A stretch of 64,000 nt of DNA from Pantoea eucrina. GTDB taxonomy: Bacteria; Pseudomonadota; Gammaproteobacteria; Enterobacterales; Enterobacteriaceae. This document shows, in pieces, positions 1-11,224 of this stretch. Position 1 is the stretch's first letter; the number at the start of each line of letters is the position of its first letter. The notes below the pieces were generated by a model, which made no database searches, was not told the origin of the DNA, and worked only from the letters and a program-made list of their open reading frames with translations. The stretch lies in assembly GCF_001691555.1 (NCBI RefSeq), contig NZ_MAYN01000006.1, positions 98,153 through 162,152 on the forward strand. The letters are read 5' to 3'. Both the position numbers and the translations under genes were made by a program.

Positions 1-12
1 TTGCGTCGCCGG

Positions 13-20
13 GCCGATAT
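13..20 (+). promoter_or_regulatory. possible FliA (sigma-28) -10 element
   Basis: GCCGATAT lies 33 bases before the chemoreceptor start and is one base from the flagellar sigma-28 -10 consensus GCCGATAA. The matching -35 (TAAA about 15 bases upstream) would fall outside the window, so the promoter cannot be confirmed. FliA control is usual for enterobacterial chemoreceptor genes. Confidence 0.35.
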
Positions 21-53
21 AACTAACTCTCCACCTTCAACCGGAAGTTAATT

Positions 54-1592
54 ATGTCGCTGAAAAAATCCTCACTGCTGGTGTTCCTCACGATGCTGGT
101 ACTGTTTCTGGCCAGCGTGGCCATCAGCAGCTGGCTGCTGGTGCGCAGTAACGCCTCGCTGACCGCCGTTAACAAAGAGATCCGCGTAGTGCTCTCCGTT
201 ATCGATCCTATCAACCACAGCCGTACGCTGCGCGTCAGGGTGATGGAATATATGAAAGCGAGCGAGGGGGACGATACCGCATCAGCAGCGTCACTTGAGA
301 GTGTTAAAGCGGTGGCTGTCAAAGCAGACGCGGCATTTCAGGCCTATATGGATGCCCCGCGTCTGGCCGGTGAGGCAGCAGAAGCAGAAGCTTACCGGCA
401 GGCTTATCTCAGCTATCGCGATGAAGGGATCCGGCCGCTGGTGGCGGCCGCTGAAGCGCACGATCAGGCACGCTTTAAAGCGCAAATCCCGACCGTCGTC
501 CGTCTCGATCGCCAGTATGAAATTATCCTCGATAAGGTACTGGCGCAGCATGAAGCTTATGCACGCCAGCTCAATGATGACGCACAACGTCACTTTCACT
601 CCGGCCTGATGCTGCTGGTGCTGTTTGGTGCGCTGTTTGTCGGCATCATTGTTGTGATTTCACTGCTGATGCATCGCTTTGTGCTGCTGCCGCTCAGCAT
701 GGCAAAACAGCATTGCGATTTGATCGCCGCCGGCGAGCTTAACCGCCCTGTTCCGGCAAAGGGCGCGTCGCGCAGTGAAATTCAGAGTCTGATGGGCTCG
801 CTGGAAGCGATGCGTCTCGCCCTGACACAAATCATTATGCAGGTACGTGACTCCGCGCATTCGGTCTCCACCGCCTCGGGCGAAATCGCAGCCGGAAACG
901 TTGACCTGGCCTCGCGCACTGAGCAGCAGGCTGCGGCGCTGACGGAAACCGCGGCCAGCATGGAACAGCTGGGTGCTACGGTGAAGCAGAACACTGACAA
1001 CGTCTTTGAAGCCTGCCGCCTGACAGGCGAGGCGGTGCAAAATGCGGAAACAGGTGAAAAAGTCTCGCGTGAGGTGATTGTGTCGATGGACCTGATCAAC
1101 GCCAGCTCGAAAAAAATCGAAGAGATCATCTCGGTGATCAACGGGATCGCGTTTCAGACCAACATCCTTGCGCTGAACGCCGCTGTGGAAGCAGCGCGAG
1201 CGGGTGAGCAGGGCAGGGGGTTTGCAGTGGTTGCCGGAGAGGTCCGCAATCTGGCACAGCGCAGCGCGCTGGCAGCCAAAGAGATAGAGACGCTGATTGC
1301 AGAGTCGGTAGCGATTATCCACACCGGCTCGGAGCAGGTCAGCCGCACCGGGGAGGCGATGAGCGCTATCATCGCGTCGGTAAGCCGCGTTAACCTTTTG
1401 ATGGAGCATATTTCCGTGGCGTCAGGTGAACAGAGTCGCGGCATCGGTCAGATTGAGAAAGCGGTGACTGAAATGGACTCTGTCACGCAGCAGAACGCTG
1501 CACTGGTACAGGAGTCAGCGGCTGCGTCAGCATCGCTTGAAGAGCAGGTACAGTATCTGACCCGTTCAGTTTCCACTTTCCATCTGGCATAA
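54..1592 (+). CDS. methyl-accepting chemotaxis protein, 4-helix-bundle type
   Basis: Inner-membrane chemoreceptor of 512 residues that would relay ligand binding in the periplasm to CheA/CheW. It has a first membrane segment at about residues 8-30, a periplasmic helical domain of about 150 residues (Tar/Tsr-like four-helix bundle), a second membrane segment at about 185-206, a HAMP linker, and the methyl-accepting signalling hairpin. The conserved hairpin tip ([18 protein letters not shown] and following residues) lies at about 355-405. The protein ends STFHLA, so the C-terminal NWETF pentapeptide that tethers CheR/CheB in Tsr and Tar is absent. The start follows GGAAG. The ligand cannot be read from sequence. 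The gene stands alone, as accessory chemoreceptors usually do. Confidence 0.93.
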   Translation: MSLKKSSLLVFLTMLVLFLASVAISSWLLVRSNASLTAVNKEIRVVLSVIDPINHSRTLRVRVMEYMKASEGDDTASAASLESVKAVAVKADAAFQAYMDAPRLAGEAAEAEAYRQAYLSYRDEGIRPLVAAAEAHDQARFKAQIPTVVRLDRQYEIILDKVLAQHEAYARQLNDDAQRHFHSGLMLLVLFGALFVGIIVVISLLMHRFVLLPLSMAKQHCDLIAAGELNRPVPAKGASRSEIQSLMGSLEAMRLALTQIIMQVRDSAHSVSTASGEIAAGNVDLASRTEQQAAALTETAASMEQLGATVKQNTDNVFEACRLTGEAVQNAETGEKVSREVIVSMDLINASSKKIEEIISVINGIAFQTNILALNAAVEAARAGEQGRGFAVVAGEVRNLAQRSALAAKEIETLIAESVAIIHTGSEQVSRTGEAMSAIIASVSRVNLLMEHISVASGEQSRGIGQIEKAVTEMDSVTQQNAALVQESAAASASLEEQVQYLTRSVSTFHLA

Positions 1593-1907
1593 GCGCCCCG
1601 TGCCGGCTCTTTTTAAGGGGCTGGCAATCTCTCAGACCACAATACAGAACCTTTTGTGAACACTGCTTCACTATTAATGATTAAAAGAGCACATCTGAAA
1701 ATTCATCTATAAAAAGCTACTATTTCAATGCATTAGAAATAGTGGTGCCTTTTTGACAAATTTATTTTCTTCAAAGCGTAAATTTATCTTACGCTTTGCC
1801 GATATTCCTCCCTGCCACCTTAGCGCAAACCGGTACGTTTGCGCCTGTTTTACAGGTGTGCTGCGGGCAAGAGTGCGCCGCAGTTAATTCTTCTCAGGGA
1901 GCAGTAA
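1593..1907. other. intergenic region with two strong hairpins before traT
   Basis: No gene seen. Two perfect inverted repeats stand out: AAAGCGTAA at 1773-1781 with TTACGCTTT at 1789-1797 (9-bp stem, 7-base loop), and GCGCAAAC at 1823-1830 with GTTTGCGC at 1837-1844 (8-bp stem, 6-base loop). Neither is followed by a clean T-run. They may end chemoreceptor transcription or structure the traT leader. Confidence 0.5.
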
Positions 1908-2639
1908 ATGAACCATCGTAAACCCCTGGTGGCGGCCGTCGTCGCCTCCTGCATCGTTCTTTCCGGCTGCAGCGCCATGACTACCGCCATCAAAAAGCGC
2001 AATCTTGAAGTTAAAACGCAGATGAGCCAGACGGTATGGCTTGAGCCTTCCAGTCAGAAAACGGTCTATCTGCAGGTGCGTAATACCTCTGACAAAGATA
2101 TGAGCGATCTGCAGTCGCTGCTGGCGCAGGACCTGCAGGCTAAAGGGTATACTGTCACATCCTCGCCCGATACCGCGTTCTACTGGATTCAGGCTAACGT
2201 GCTGAAAGCGGAAAAAATGGATCTGCGCCAGTCGCAAGGCTTCCTGGCGACCGGCTATGAAGGCGCGGTTACCGGTGCAGCGCTGGGTGCCGGCATTACG
2301 GCCTATAACGGTAACTCGGGTGGTGCGATGCTTGGCGTCGGTCTGGCCGCAGGCCTGGCAGGAATGGCAGCCGATGCGCTGATTGAAGATGTTAACTTCA
2401 CCATGGTGACCGATCTGCAGATCTCCGAACGCAGTAAAAACGCCGTGACCACTGACAACATTGCCGCACTGCGTCAGGGCACATCGGGCATTAAGTTGCA
2501 GACCAGCAGCGAAGAGGGCAACCGCATGAAGTATCAGACGCGCGTGGTGTCCAACGCCAACAAGGTCAATCTCAAGTTTGAAGAAGCGAAGCCGGTGCTG
2601 GAAGCGCAGCTGGCGAAATCCGTGGCAGGCATCATGTAA
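1908..2639 (+). CDS. traT: TraT-like outer-membrane lipoprotein (surface exclusion / serum resistance)
   Basis: 243-residue lipoprotein. The signal peptide ends in a clear lipobox (VLSGC, lipidated Cys near residue 21), and the mature part carries the long glycine/alanine-rich hydrophobic stretch near residues 110-150 typical of TraT. TraT of F-like plasmids is an abundant outer-membrane lipoprotein that blocks mating-pair stabilisation between like cells and reduces complement killing. The start follows AGGGAGCAG. No other transfer (tra) gene is visible, so the gene is isolated here, either a relic of a transfer region or kept for surface protection. Length agrees with the family (about 243-244). 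Confidence 0.9.
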   Translation: MNHRKPLVAAVVASCIVLSGCSAMTTAIKKRNLEVKTQMSQTVWLEPSSQKTVYLQVRNTSDKDMSDLQSLLAQDLQAKGYTVTSSPDTAFYWIQANVLKAEKMDLRQSQGFLATGYEGAVTGAALGAGITAYNGNSGGAMLGVGLAAGLAGMAADALIEDVNFTMVTDLQISERSKNAVTTDNIAALRQGTSGIKLQTSSEEGNRMKYQTRVVSNANKVNLKFEEAKPVLEAQLAKSVAGIM

Positions 2640-4650
<2,011 letters not shown>

Positions 4651-4671
4651 CCCTGTCTGGAGAGTTATTGC

Positions 4672-5694
4672 ATGCTGAATATTGATAAAAACACGGTGGA
4701 TTTCCTGGTAACTGAAAATATGGTCAGTGAAGTGGAGAAGGTGCTTGAGAAAGACGTTCCCCGCGTACATGCCATTGTTGATGAAATGATCGGGCGTGGC
4801 GTATATCGCATTTACTTTGTCGCCTGCGGTTCCCCGCTGAATGCAGCGCAGACGGCAAAGCATCTCGCAGATCGTTTCTCCGGCCTTCAGGTATACGCGC
4901 TTTCTGGCTGGGAATTCTGTGATAACACCCCGCATCGACTGGACTCACGCTGTGCGGTAATCGGAGTCTCTGATTACGGTAAAACTGAGGAGGTCATTCA
5001 GGCGCTTGAGCTGGGCGCAGCGTGTGGCGCGCTGACCGCCGCCTTTACCAAACGTACAGACAGTCCTGTTAATCAGGCTGCTCAGCATGTGGTGGCGTAT
5101 GAAGCAGACTGCATCTGGGAAATCCATCTGCTGCTGTGCTACAGCGTGGTGCTGGAGATGATTACGCGCCTCGCGCCGCATACCGAAATCGGCAAAATCA
5201 AAAACGATCTGCGCAAACTTCCGCAGGCGCTCGGGCATCTGGTGCGCACCTGGGAGGAAAAAGGACGTCAGCTTGGCGAACAGGCCTCGCAGTGGCCGAT
5301 GATCTATACCGTTGCCGCCGGTCCGCTGCGTCCGCTGAGTTATAAAGAGGGGATTGTGACGCTGATGGAGTTTACCTGGACCCATGGCTCAGTGATCGAG
5401 AGCGGCGAGTTTCGTCACGGCCCGCTGGAAATCGTTGAGCCGGGCGTTCCGTTTCTGTTCCTGCTGGGTAATGACGAGAGTCGTCACACCACGGAGCGCG
5501 CCATCCGTTTCGTGCGTGAGCGTACCGATAACGTGATTGTGATCGACTATGCCGACATCGCTCAGGGACTACACCCGTGGCTCGCGCCGTTCCTGATGTT
5601 CGTTCCGATGGAGTGGCTCTGTTACTACCTCTCTATTTACAAAGATCACAACCCGGACGATCGCCGTTACTACGGTGGCCTCGTCGAATATTAA
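4672..5694 (+). CDS. frlB: fructoselysine-6-phosphate deglycase
   Basis: 340 residues, a double sugar-isomerase (SIS) domain protein closely matching E. coli FrlB. It cleaves fructoselysine 6-phosphate to glucose 6-phosphate and lysine, the last step of the pathway, in the cytoplasm. Sugar-phosphate-binding segments such as VACGSPLNAAQTAKHLADRF (near residues 50-69) and SGEFRHGPLEIVEPG (near 243-257) are intact. It follows frlA directly and precedes a short hairpin and the frlC remnant. No sign of decay. Confidence 0.95.
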   Translation: MLNIDKNTVDFLVTENMVSEVEKVLEKDVPRVHAIVDEMIGRGVYRIYFVACGSPLNAAQTAKHLADRFSGLQVYALSGWEFCDNTPHRLDSRCAVIGVSDYGKTEEVIQALELGAACGALTAAFTKRTDSPVNQAAQHVVAYEADCIWEIHLLLCYSVVLEMITRLAPHTEIGKIKNDLRKLPQALGHLVRTWEEKGRQLGEQASQWPMIYTVAAGPLRPLSYKEGIVTLMEFTWTHGSVIESGEFRHGPLEIVEPGVPFLFLLGNDESRHTTERAIRFVRERTDNVIVIDYADIAQGLHPWLAPFLMFVPMEWLCYYLSIYKDHNPDDRRYYGGLVEY

Positions 5695-5698
5695 TCTC

Positions 5699-5726
5699 CT
5701 GCCCGGCCTCTATACAGGCCGGGCAG
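5699..5726 (+). terminator. intercistronic hairpin after frlB, no T-run
   Basis: CTGCCCGGCCT (5699-5709) pairs perfectly with AGGCCGGGCAG (5716-5726) around a 6-base loop. There is no T-run after it, so it is better read as an mRNA-stabilising or partial-termination hairpin between frlB and frlD than as a full terminator. Confidence 0.6.
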
Positions 5727-5745
5727 CACAGCAAGGAACAGAGAG

Positions 5746-5841
5746 ATGAAAACGGGTAGGGTTGCCTGCGAACATCAGCGTTTAGCGCTGGCGCAGGTCT
5801 ATTGCACTATGAGCGCGCCGCTCTCACAGGAGGGACAATGA
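5746..5841 (+). pseudogene. frlC: frlC remnant (fructoselysine 3-epimerase), 31 codons
   Basis: A 31-codon ORF begins [13 protein letters not shown]. From memory, E. coli FrlC begins MKTGMFTCGHQRL, which gives 9 of 13 identical residues. The rest of the roughly 276-residue epimerase is absent: after about 16 codons the reading continues in unrelated sequence and stops with TGA at 5839-5841, sharing ATGA with the frlD start. The remnant sits exactly where frlC lies in the E. coli order frlABCDR and keeps an AAGGA ribosome site. The reading as an internal deletion is inference from position and similarity. FrlC interconverts psicoselysine and fructoselysine, so only the psicoselysine branch should be lost. 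Confidence 0.75.
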
Positions 5842-6623
5842 AACGTCTGGCAACGGTAGGCGATAATTGCGTAGATATCTATCCTCAGCTGGGTAAAGCG
5901 TTTTCCGGGGGCAACGCTGTTAACGTGGCGGTTTACAGCACGCGTTACGGGATGCAGCCCGCCTGCGTCAGTTGGGTAGGGGAGGACGATTACGGTGCCA
6001 TGCTGCGTCGCGACCTTGCGCAGCATGGCGTGGATATTTCCCGTCTGCGAGTGATGCCCGGTGTCACAGCGCAAACCCAGGTGGAGCTGCAGAATAACGA
6101 TCGCCTTCTCGGTGATTATACCGAAGGTGTAATGGCAGACTTTCGCGTCGGTGAGCAGGAGCTGGCGTGGCTGATGGAGTTCGACATTATCCACTCTGCC
6201 ATTTGGGGGCATGCAGAGTCCGCTTTTCCTGCACTGAAGGCGGCGGGCAAAATTCTGTCTTTTGATTTTGCCGATAAATGGGAAAGTCCGCTGTGGCACA
6301 CACTACCGGAACATCTTGATTTTGTTTTTGCTTCGGCAAATAAAGATAATCCGTGGTTGCGCGACCGGCTGCAGAGCGTGGTGCAGTGTGGCGCGGGTGT
6401 GGCGATCGCCACGCTGGGAGAAAATGGCAGCCTGGCGTGGGATGGCACGCAGTTCTGGCTGATACCGCCGCAGCGCGTCGAAGTAGTGGATACCATGGGG
6501 GCCGGGGATTCCTACATCGCCGGGTTCCTGTGCGCTATCGCTAACGGGCTGCCGCTCCAGAACGCCATGAAACAGGGTACCCGGTGTGCTGCACGCACCA
6601 TTGGCTACCATGGTGCGTGGTAA
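5838..6623 (+). CDS. frlD: fructoselysine 6-kinase (PfkB family)
   Basis: 261-residue ribokinase/PfkB-family sugar kinase matching E. coli FrlD. It phosphorylates fructoselysine at O6 so that FrlB can split it. The start [11 protein letters not shown] at 5838 is chosen over a start 12 codons upstream because AGGAGG lies 6 bases before it and because it fits the family N-terminus. PfkB landmarks are the N-terminal GGNAVNVAV segment and the C-terminal [13 protein letters not shown], which holds the catalytic Asp. The ATG overlaps the stop of the frlC remnant (ATGA), so translation is probably coupled to it. Confidence 0.94.
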   Translation: MKRLATVGDNCVDIYPQLGKAFSGGNAVNVAVYSTRYGMQPACVSWVGEDDYGAMLRRDLAQHGVDISRLRVMPGVTAQTQVELQNNDRLLGDYTEGVMADFRVGEQELAWLMEFDIIHSAIWGHAESAFPALKAAGKILSFDFADKWESPLWHTLPEHLDFVFASANKDNPWLRDRLQSVVQCGAGVAIATLGENGSLAWDGTQFWLIPPQRVEVVDTMGAGDSYIAGFLCAIANGLPLQNAMKQGTRCAARTIGYHGAW

Positions 6624-6628
6624 GCGCC

Positions 6629-6660
6629 GGCGCTGGCGTAACATTACTCGTGCCAGCGCC
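6629..6660 (+). terminator. hairpin between frlD and frlR
   Basis: GGCGCTGGC (6629-6637) pairs with GCCAGCGCC (6652-6660), a 9-bp stem without a following T-run. It may reduce but probably does not stop read-through into frlR. Confidence 0.5.
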
Positions 6661-6724
6661 TGTTACTCATCCGGAAACGCTCATATAATCAACCCCACTC
6701 CTTTTACAACATCAGGGTCGATTC

Positions 6725-7459
6725 ATGCCAGCTACGGAGCGCTACTCCCATCAACTCCTTTACGCCACTGTGCGCCAGCGCCTGCTGGATGATATCGCGC
6801 AGGGAGTCTACCGGGCTGGTCAGCAGATCCCGACTGAAAGCGAGTTGTGCACGCTCTATAACGTCAGCCGCATTACCATTCGCAAAGCGATCAGCGATCT
6901 GGTCAACGACGGCGTGCTGCAGCGCTGGCAGGGCAAAGGCACCTTTGTACAGAGTAAAAAAGTTGAGAATGCGCTGCTGACGGTAAGTGGTTTCACTGAC
7001 TTTGGCGTGTCCCAGGGTAAGCCAACCCGGGAAGAGGTTATCGAACAGGAGCGCATCAGTGCCGATCCATTCTGCGAACGGCTGAATATACCAGGTGGCG
7101 GCGAAATTTTTCGCCTGATGCGGGTCATGTATCTCGACGATGAGCCGCTGTTTATCGACAGCTCCTGGATCCCGCTTTCCCGTTATCCGGCCTTTGACGA
7201 AATTTATACCGCAGGCGCCTCGACTTATAAGCTGCTTCAGGAAAAATTCGACACCCGCGTGGTGAGTGATAAAAAAACCATCGATATTTTTATGGCCACC
7301 AAAGCTGAGGCCCAAAGGCTGAAGTGTGAACTGGGCGAGCCGCTGTTCCGCATCAGCAAAATCGCTTTCGATCAGAATGCGAAACCGGTGCACTATTCGG
7401 AGCTATTCTGCCGCGCCAACCGGGTCAGCCTGACTATTGATAACCAGCGCCAGAAATGA
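6725..7459 (+). CDS. frlR: GntR/HutC-family repressor of the frl operon
   Basis: 244-residue regulator with an N-terminal winged helix-turn-helix (about residues 10-75; TESELCTLYNVSRITIRKAI is the recognition region) and a C-terminal UTRA effector domain. It matches E. coli FrlR throughout, including FTDFGVSQGK. It probably senses a fructoselysine-type metabolite and controls frlA transcription. It is last in the operon, 101 bases after frlD. Its start at 6725 gives MPATERYSHQLLY, matching the family start. Confidence 0.93.
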   Translation: MPATERYSHQLLYATVRQRLLDDIAQGVYRAGQQIPTESELCTLYNVSRITIRKAISDLVNDGVLQRWQGKGTFVQSKKVENALLTVSGFTDFGVSQGKPTREEVIEQERISADPFCERLNIPGGGEIFRLMRVMYLDDEPLFIDSSWIPLSRYPAFDEIYTAGASTYKLLQEKFDTRVVSDKKTIDIFMATKAEAQRLKCELGEPLFRISKIAFDQNAKPVHYSELFCRANRVSLTIDNQRQK

Positions 7460-7611
7460 AAAAGAGAACCGAAGCCCTCTTAACGGTTCCTGTCGCCGGA
7501 TTATTTAAAACCGCATGCCGCTCATGTCCTGAGCGGCCCTTGTGCTCAAGCATCAGCAGCGCAGGATATTTCTGCTTATCAGTCAGGCGAGCTGTAACCC
7601 TTCTCGCCGTT

Positions 7612-8295
7612 TTATCCCCGCCTGTCTGCCGCAATGATCTGTTCTGCTATCGCCTGTAAATCGGGCCCGCAGATATCGGGCTGTTCGCCCAGCAACAGCG
7701 GCGCGTTACCGGCGCGGGTGAGCAGGGCGCCTTTCCAGCCACAGGCCATGGCACCAATAATATCCCAGGCGTGCGTGGCTATCATTCTGAGCGCAGCAGG
7801 AGGCCGATCCAGCGCCTGACTGACACTCCCATAAGCGGCAGCGGCAGGTTTGAAACAGCCGCTCAGCTCAACAGAGAACTGTTGTGAAAAAAATGGTGCC
7901 AGTCCGGATTGCGCCAGCACTTTTTTGCCCGCTTTTGCCGATGAGTTCGTGAACGTCACCATTTCAAAACCCGCAGTACGAAGTTTTTCCAGCGCGGGCT
8001 GCGCATCAGGATGAGCGGGTAACGCCGCCATCTCCTCCTGAAACTGCGTTATCTGTGCTGAAGTGAGCGCTGTACTGCGGATGGTGGCTACCATTTTCAA
8101 CACGGCAACCGCCAGTTCACCAAATGGCACATAGCGTCCGCTTAAGGTGAGCGTCTGGGAGTAGAGGATCTGTTCTGCAAACCACTGACGCATGACCTGC
8201 GTATCGCCAAACGTGTTCAGAAAAAAATCATCCAGATAGGTCAGATCGAGCAGCGTTTCATTAACATCAAATACCAGCAGGGTGCTCTCTTTCAT
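7612..8295 (-). CDS. haloacid dehalogenase type II (HAD superfamily)
   Basis: 227-residue HAD-fold hydrolase of the (S)-2-haloacid dehalogenase subgroup. Motif I is DVNETLLD near residues 9-16, where the first Asp would be the nucleophile; motif II is TFTNSS; motif III includes the KPAAAAYG lysine; and an acidic motif is partly visible near ATHAWDIIGA. Such proteins hydrolyse L-2-haloacids or unknown phosphate esters; the substrate cannot be fixed from sequence. It is convergent with frlR and upstream of nothing obvious. The Shine-Dalgarno sequence is weak. Confidence 0.8.
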   Translation of the reverse strand: MKESTLLVFDVNETLLDLTYLDDFFLNTFGDTQVMRQWFAEQILYSQTLTLSGRYVPFGELAVAVLKMVATIRSTALTSAQITQFQEEMAALPAHPDAQPALEKLRTAGFEMVTFTNSSAKAGKKVLAQSGLAPFFSQQFSVELSGCFKPAAAAYGSVSQALDRPPAALRMIATHAWDIIGAMACGWKGALLTRAGNAPLLLGEQPDICGPDLQAIAEQIIAADRRG

Positions 8296-8347
8296 TATTA
8301 TCTGCGTACCTTTTTTGCATAAAACGTATTGCTGCAGAGCATAACGT

Positions 8348-8372
8348 GCGGGCTGCCAGAGGCGCAGCCCGC
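8348..8372 (-). terminator. hairpin downstream of amyA
   Basis: GCGGGCTGC (8348-8356) and GCAGCCCGC (8364-8372) form a 9-bp stem just past the end of amyA. It has no clear T-run on the minus strand. Confidence 0.5.
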
Positions 8373-8379
8373 GCGGATA

Positions 8380-9858
8380 TCACTCAATAACCCAGACGCT
8401 GACGCTGCCGCCGTTGCAGGTGAATACCGCTTCACCCTGTTCGTTGGTGGTGATCGTCTCGTCGCGATTGTCAAGGAAATCGCGCCAGTTTTTGCCGGCG
8501 TAATTCTCTCCCAGCGTCAGCGTTTTCTCTCCGCTGTCGCCGTTAGACATCACAACCACGCAGCCTGGCTCATCTTCCGTGCCGCTGCGACTGAACGCGA
8601 TGCAGTTGGGGTGATCAAACCACAGCGTCTGCACCCCGTGTGCAAAACGCTGGCGCGCAATCATCAGCCGATCGAGCTTGTCGATCACCGGCATCTCAAC
8701 GTTATGCGTTTCGCCATCGCTGCCGGTGTCCTCATAGCTGGCGCCGTAGAGATCCGGATAGAACACGCACGGCACACCGTTTTCACGCAGTAAAATCAGC
8801 GCATAGGCGAGCGGCTTGAACCAGGCCTCTACCGGCGCTTCAAGCGCCTGCAGCGGCTGAGTATCGTGGTTAGCAACGATAGTGACGGCGTGGAACGGAT
8901 CGGCTTCTACCAGCGTACCGGAGAAAATCTGGCTCATGTCGTAACTGCTGCCCTGCTTAGAGGCTTCATGAAACTTCATATGCAGTGGCGCATCGAACAG
9001 CAGCGTTTTGCCCTCAACCTGATTGATATACTGCTGCAGTTTATCCAGCTCAAAAGACCAGTACTCCGCCACGATAAACAGCGGCTTTTCAGAGACCTCC
9101 TGTACATGGTCAATCCACTCTTTGTAGAACCAGGCCGGAATATGTTTAACCGCATCGAGACGGAATCCGTCGCACTGGGTGGTTTCCATCATCCAGCGCG
9201 CCCAGTATTTGATTTCCTCCGTCGCCGAGCGGTTACGGAAATCGATATTGGAGCCCATCAGATAATCAAAGTTGCCCAGCTCATTATCAACCTGGTCGTT
9301 CCAGCCCTCGCCGGTATAGTCGTTCACAATCTTGAACACGCCATCTTCATCGGGATTTTCGATGTGATCAACGCCGCTGAAGCACTTATAGTCCCAGATA
9401 AACTTTGAATACTTTCCGGCACGAACCGGGAAGGTGTAGCGCGTCCAGGCATCACACTCCACCACCTCTTCGTGGATTTGTGAGCGATCCTGTTCGTCGA
9501 CCCGGTTGACCAGAATGCGCTCTTTCTCATCCGCGCCCATTTTGTGGTTAACCACCACATCCATCAGCACCGCAATCTGATGCTGATGAAGCGTTTCAAT
9601 CGCCGTATGGAGCTGCGCTTTGTCGCCATATTTAGTGGCAACGGTACCTTTCTGATCAAACTCACCCAGGTCAAACAGATCGTAAGTGTCATAGCCGACT
9701 GAACTGCCGCCTGAAGCACCTTTATAGGCTGGTGGCAGCCAGATCATATTGATACCCGATTCGCTCATATGCGCTGCCCGTTCGGCCAGCTCAGGCCAGA
9801 GCTGGCCGCCTTCGGGGTAATACCAGTGAAATGCCTGTAACAGGGTTGGATTTTTCAT
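8380..9858 (-). CDS. amyA: cytoplasmic alpha-amylase
   Basis: 492-residue GH13 alpha-amylase without a signal peptide, close to E. coli AmyA (495 residues). The four GH13 regions are intact: DVVVNHK (I), [10 protein letters not shown] (II, Asp nucleophile), [10 protein letters not shown] (III, Glu acid/base) and VANHDTQP (IV, transition-state Asp). It hydrolyses internal alpha-1,4 bonds of maltodextrin or glycogen-derived chains in the cytoplasm. The start [18 protein letters not shown] at 9858 is preferred over an in-frame ATG 24 codons upstream because it matches the family start and has GGAG upstream. It is divergent from the dsrE-like gene. Confidence 0.93.
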   Translation of the reverse strand: MKNPTLLQAFHWYYPEGGQLWPELAERAAHMSESGINMIWLPPAYKGASGGSSVGYDTYDLFDLGEFDQKGTVATKYGDKAQLHTAIETLHQHQIAVLMDVVVNHKMGADEKERILVNRVDEQDRSQIHEEVVECDAWTRYTFPVRAGKYSKFIWDYKCFSGVDHIENPDEDGVFKIVNDYTGEGWNDQVDNELGNFDYLMGSNIDFRNRSATEEIKYWARWMMETTQCDGFRLDAVKHIPAWFYKEWIDHVQEVSEKPLFIVAEYWSFELDKLQQYINQVEGKTLLFDAPLHMKFHEASKQGSSYDMSQIFSGTLVEADPFHAVTIVANHDTQPLQALEAPVEAWFKPLAYALILLRENGVPCVFYPDLYGASYEDTGSDGETHNVEMPVIDKLDRLMIARQRFAHGVQTLWFDHPNCIAFSRSGTEDEPGCVVVMSNGDSGEKTLTLGENYAGKNWRDFLDNRDETITTNEQGEAVFTCNGGSVSVWVIE

Positions 9859-9995
9859 CGCCGGGCTCCGTTTATAGTCAAAAGAATTATGGAGCGGGAA
9901 TGGAAAAGCGCGCGAATATTCAGCGGCCACCGCACTTTTTGCTGTTGCAACAGCAGGACCGGCACGGGATGTGCATTACTCTTAAAAACAGGCCA

Positions 9996-10018
9996 GCCGC
10001 TTTGCAGCGGCGTTTTTT
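9996..10018 (+). terminator. rho-independent terminator in the amyA / dsrE-like divergent region
   Basis: GCCGCT (9996-10001), loop TTGC, AGCGGC (10006-10011), then G and six T (10013-10018). It reads rightward and ends 40 bases before the dsrE-like start, with no gene ahead of it on that strand. It could be an attenuator or the end of a small RNA. Confidence 0.7.
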
Positions 10019-10058
10019 AATTTATGCTGACCCCGCCATTTGCTAATGCGGAACGCAC

Positions 10059-10628
10059 ATGACCCGATATTTCTCTTTCTGTTCGCTTATTGTTCTCGCC
10101 TCTCTGTGCGTAACGCAGGGAGTGCATGCGGATACGCCCAGGGCGCCGCTCGTTGCCGGCTACGGTAAGCTTTATGACACCCCTGACGCGGCTTTTAAGC
10201 CTGACAGTACGCAGCACTACAAGCTGGTTTTTAAAGTGAGCGAGGCGGCCAGCAATGCAGCAGATATCAATCCCGGCCTGAATGAGGTGGCACGCGTCAT
10301 CAATCTTTATGGCCGTTCCGGCGTGCCGGCTAATCAGCTGGACGCCGTGGTGGCGGTTAACGGCGGTGCCACGCCCGCTATGCTGGATGAGCAGCACTAC
10401 CGGAAGCTGTTTGGCGCGGCTAATCCTAACCTGCAGCTGATAAAAGCGCTGAACGATGCGGGTGTAAAAGTGACGCTGTGCAGTCAGGCGCTGGCCTGGC
10501 ATCATTACGATCCGCGCTGGGTCGCGTCCCCCGTGATCCGCACTCCTTCAGCGCTGACGACGCTGACCACGCTGCAGAACCAGGGTTATGCGCTGCTGGA
10601 TACGCAGGGGGCCGGACAGGTTGAATAA
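10059..10628 (+). CDS. exported DsrE/DsrF-like family protein
   Basis: 189 residues with a cleavable signal peptide (about residues 1-25, ending VHADT) and a DsrE/F-like alpha/beta domain. The segment VKVTLCSQALAWHHY carries the cysteine typical of the family near residue 148. Cytoplasmic DsrE proteins relay sulfur; the secreted relatives are uncharacterised, and some have been linked to periplasmic thiol chemistry. The exact role here is unknown. The gene is divergent from amyA and convergent with the ASCH gene. Expression may depend on the terminator-like hairpin 40 bases upstream. Confidence 0.72.
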   Translation: MTRYFSFCSLIVLASLCVTQGVHADTPRAPLVAGYGKLYDTPDAAFKPDSTQHYKLVFKVSEAASNAADINPGLNEVARVINLYGRSGVPANQLDAVVAVNGGATPAMLDEQHYRKLFGAANPNLQLIKALNDAGVKVTLCSQALAWHHYDPRWVASPVIRTPSALTTLTTLQNQGYALLDTQGAGQVE

Positions 10629-10676
10629 TCCCTGCTGATTGATGCTGGAGATGGATTATGCGGATAAAATAGAGAT

Positions 10677-11114
10677 TCAGGTACGCTCAGTGCTGGCCTG
10701 ACAGGCGACTACCTCAATCAGCTCAAACTCTTCAGTCACCAGCTCCATACGTTCATCAAAAACGCCACTGTTTTCAAAGAAGCGCTGGTGCTCCTGACGC
10801 CAGTAGCGGAGGCTCAGATCGCCTTCACCCTCTTTACGGGCAAACGCTTCGGTGACGTCGCAGAAGCGTATCAGCTGCAGACTGACGATGCGGACCACGC
10901 AAACCGGCTGATTGCGGCCGTCGAGGACGATGCTGTAGCGGCCCACAGTTGGCGCTTCAGCATCGTTCTGAAAAGCAGCCAGCGAACTGCAGGTGGCGGT
11001 TTTCCTGCCCTCTGTAATCAGTTTCGCCAGCGTATCTGCCAGGGCAGGGGAATCACCAAACGTCCAGCTCAGCGCCTGCGGGTATTTCGCTTTAAGTGCA
11101 GCTATCTCAGTCAT
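10677..11114 (-). CDS. ASCH-domain protein
   Basis: 145 residues. The start MTEIAALKAKYP at 11114 has AGGAGT six bases upstream and is preferred to a start 25 codons earlier. The ASCH (PUA-like) fold is suggested by the N-terminal GRKTATCSSLAAF segment and the strand VCVVRIVSLQLIRFCDV, followed by EGEGDLSLRYWRQEHQRFF, a pattern shared with enterobacterial ASCH proteins annotated as RNA-binding or as amidohydrolases on modified cytidines. Function is not established. It is convergent with the dsrE-like gene and separated by a 75-base gap upstream of the betT terminator. Confidence 0.75.
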   Translation of the reverse strand: MTEIAALKAKYPQALSWTFGDSPALADTLAKLITEGRKTATCSSLAAFQNDAEAPTVGRYSIVLDGRNQPVCVVRIVSLQLIRFCDVTEAFARKEGEGDLSLRYWRQEHQRFFENSGVFDERMELVTEEFELIEVVACQASTERT

Positions 11115-11224
11115 ATTGACTCCTTTCAGGTGTTCAGAGTGACAGTCACAACAGGTGGTTCTGACAGGGTGGCATAAATTCATTAACACCAGCCATTTTC
11201 GGGTTATTCACAGCACCAGAGCAA

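Noticed and set aside
660..1409. Long ORF antisense to the chemoreceptor gene
   Set aside because: Shadow frame of a clear MCP gene; no family resemblance and no ribosome site.
5701..5724. Rho-independent terminator after frlB
   Set aside because: Strong stem but no T-run, and frlD and frlR follow as one unit; kept as a hairpin only.
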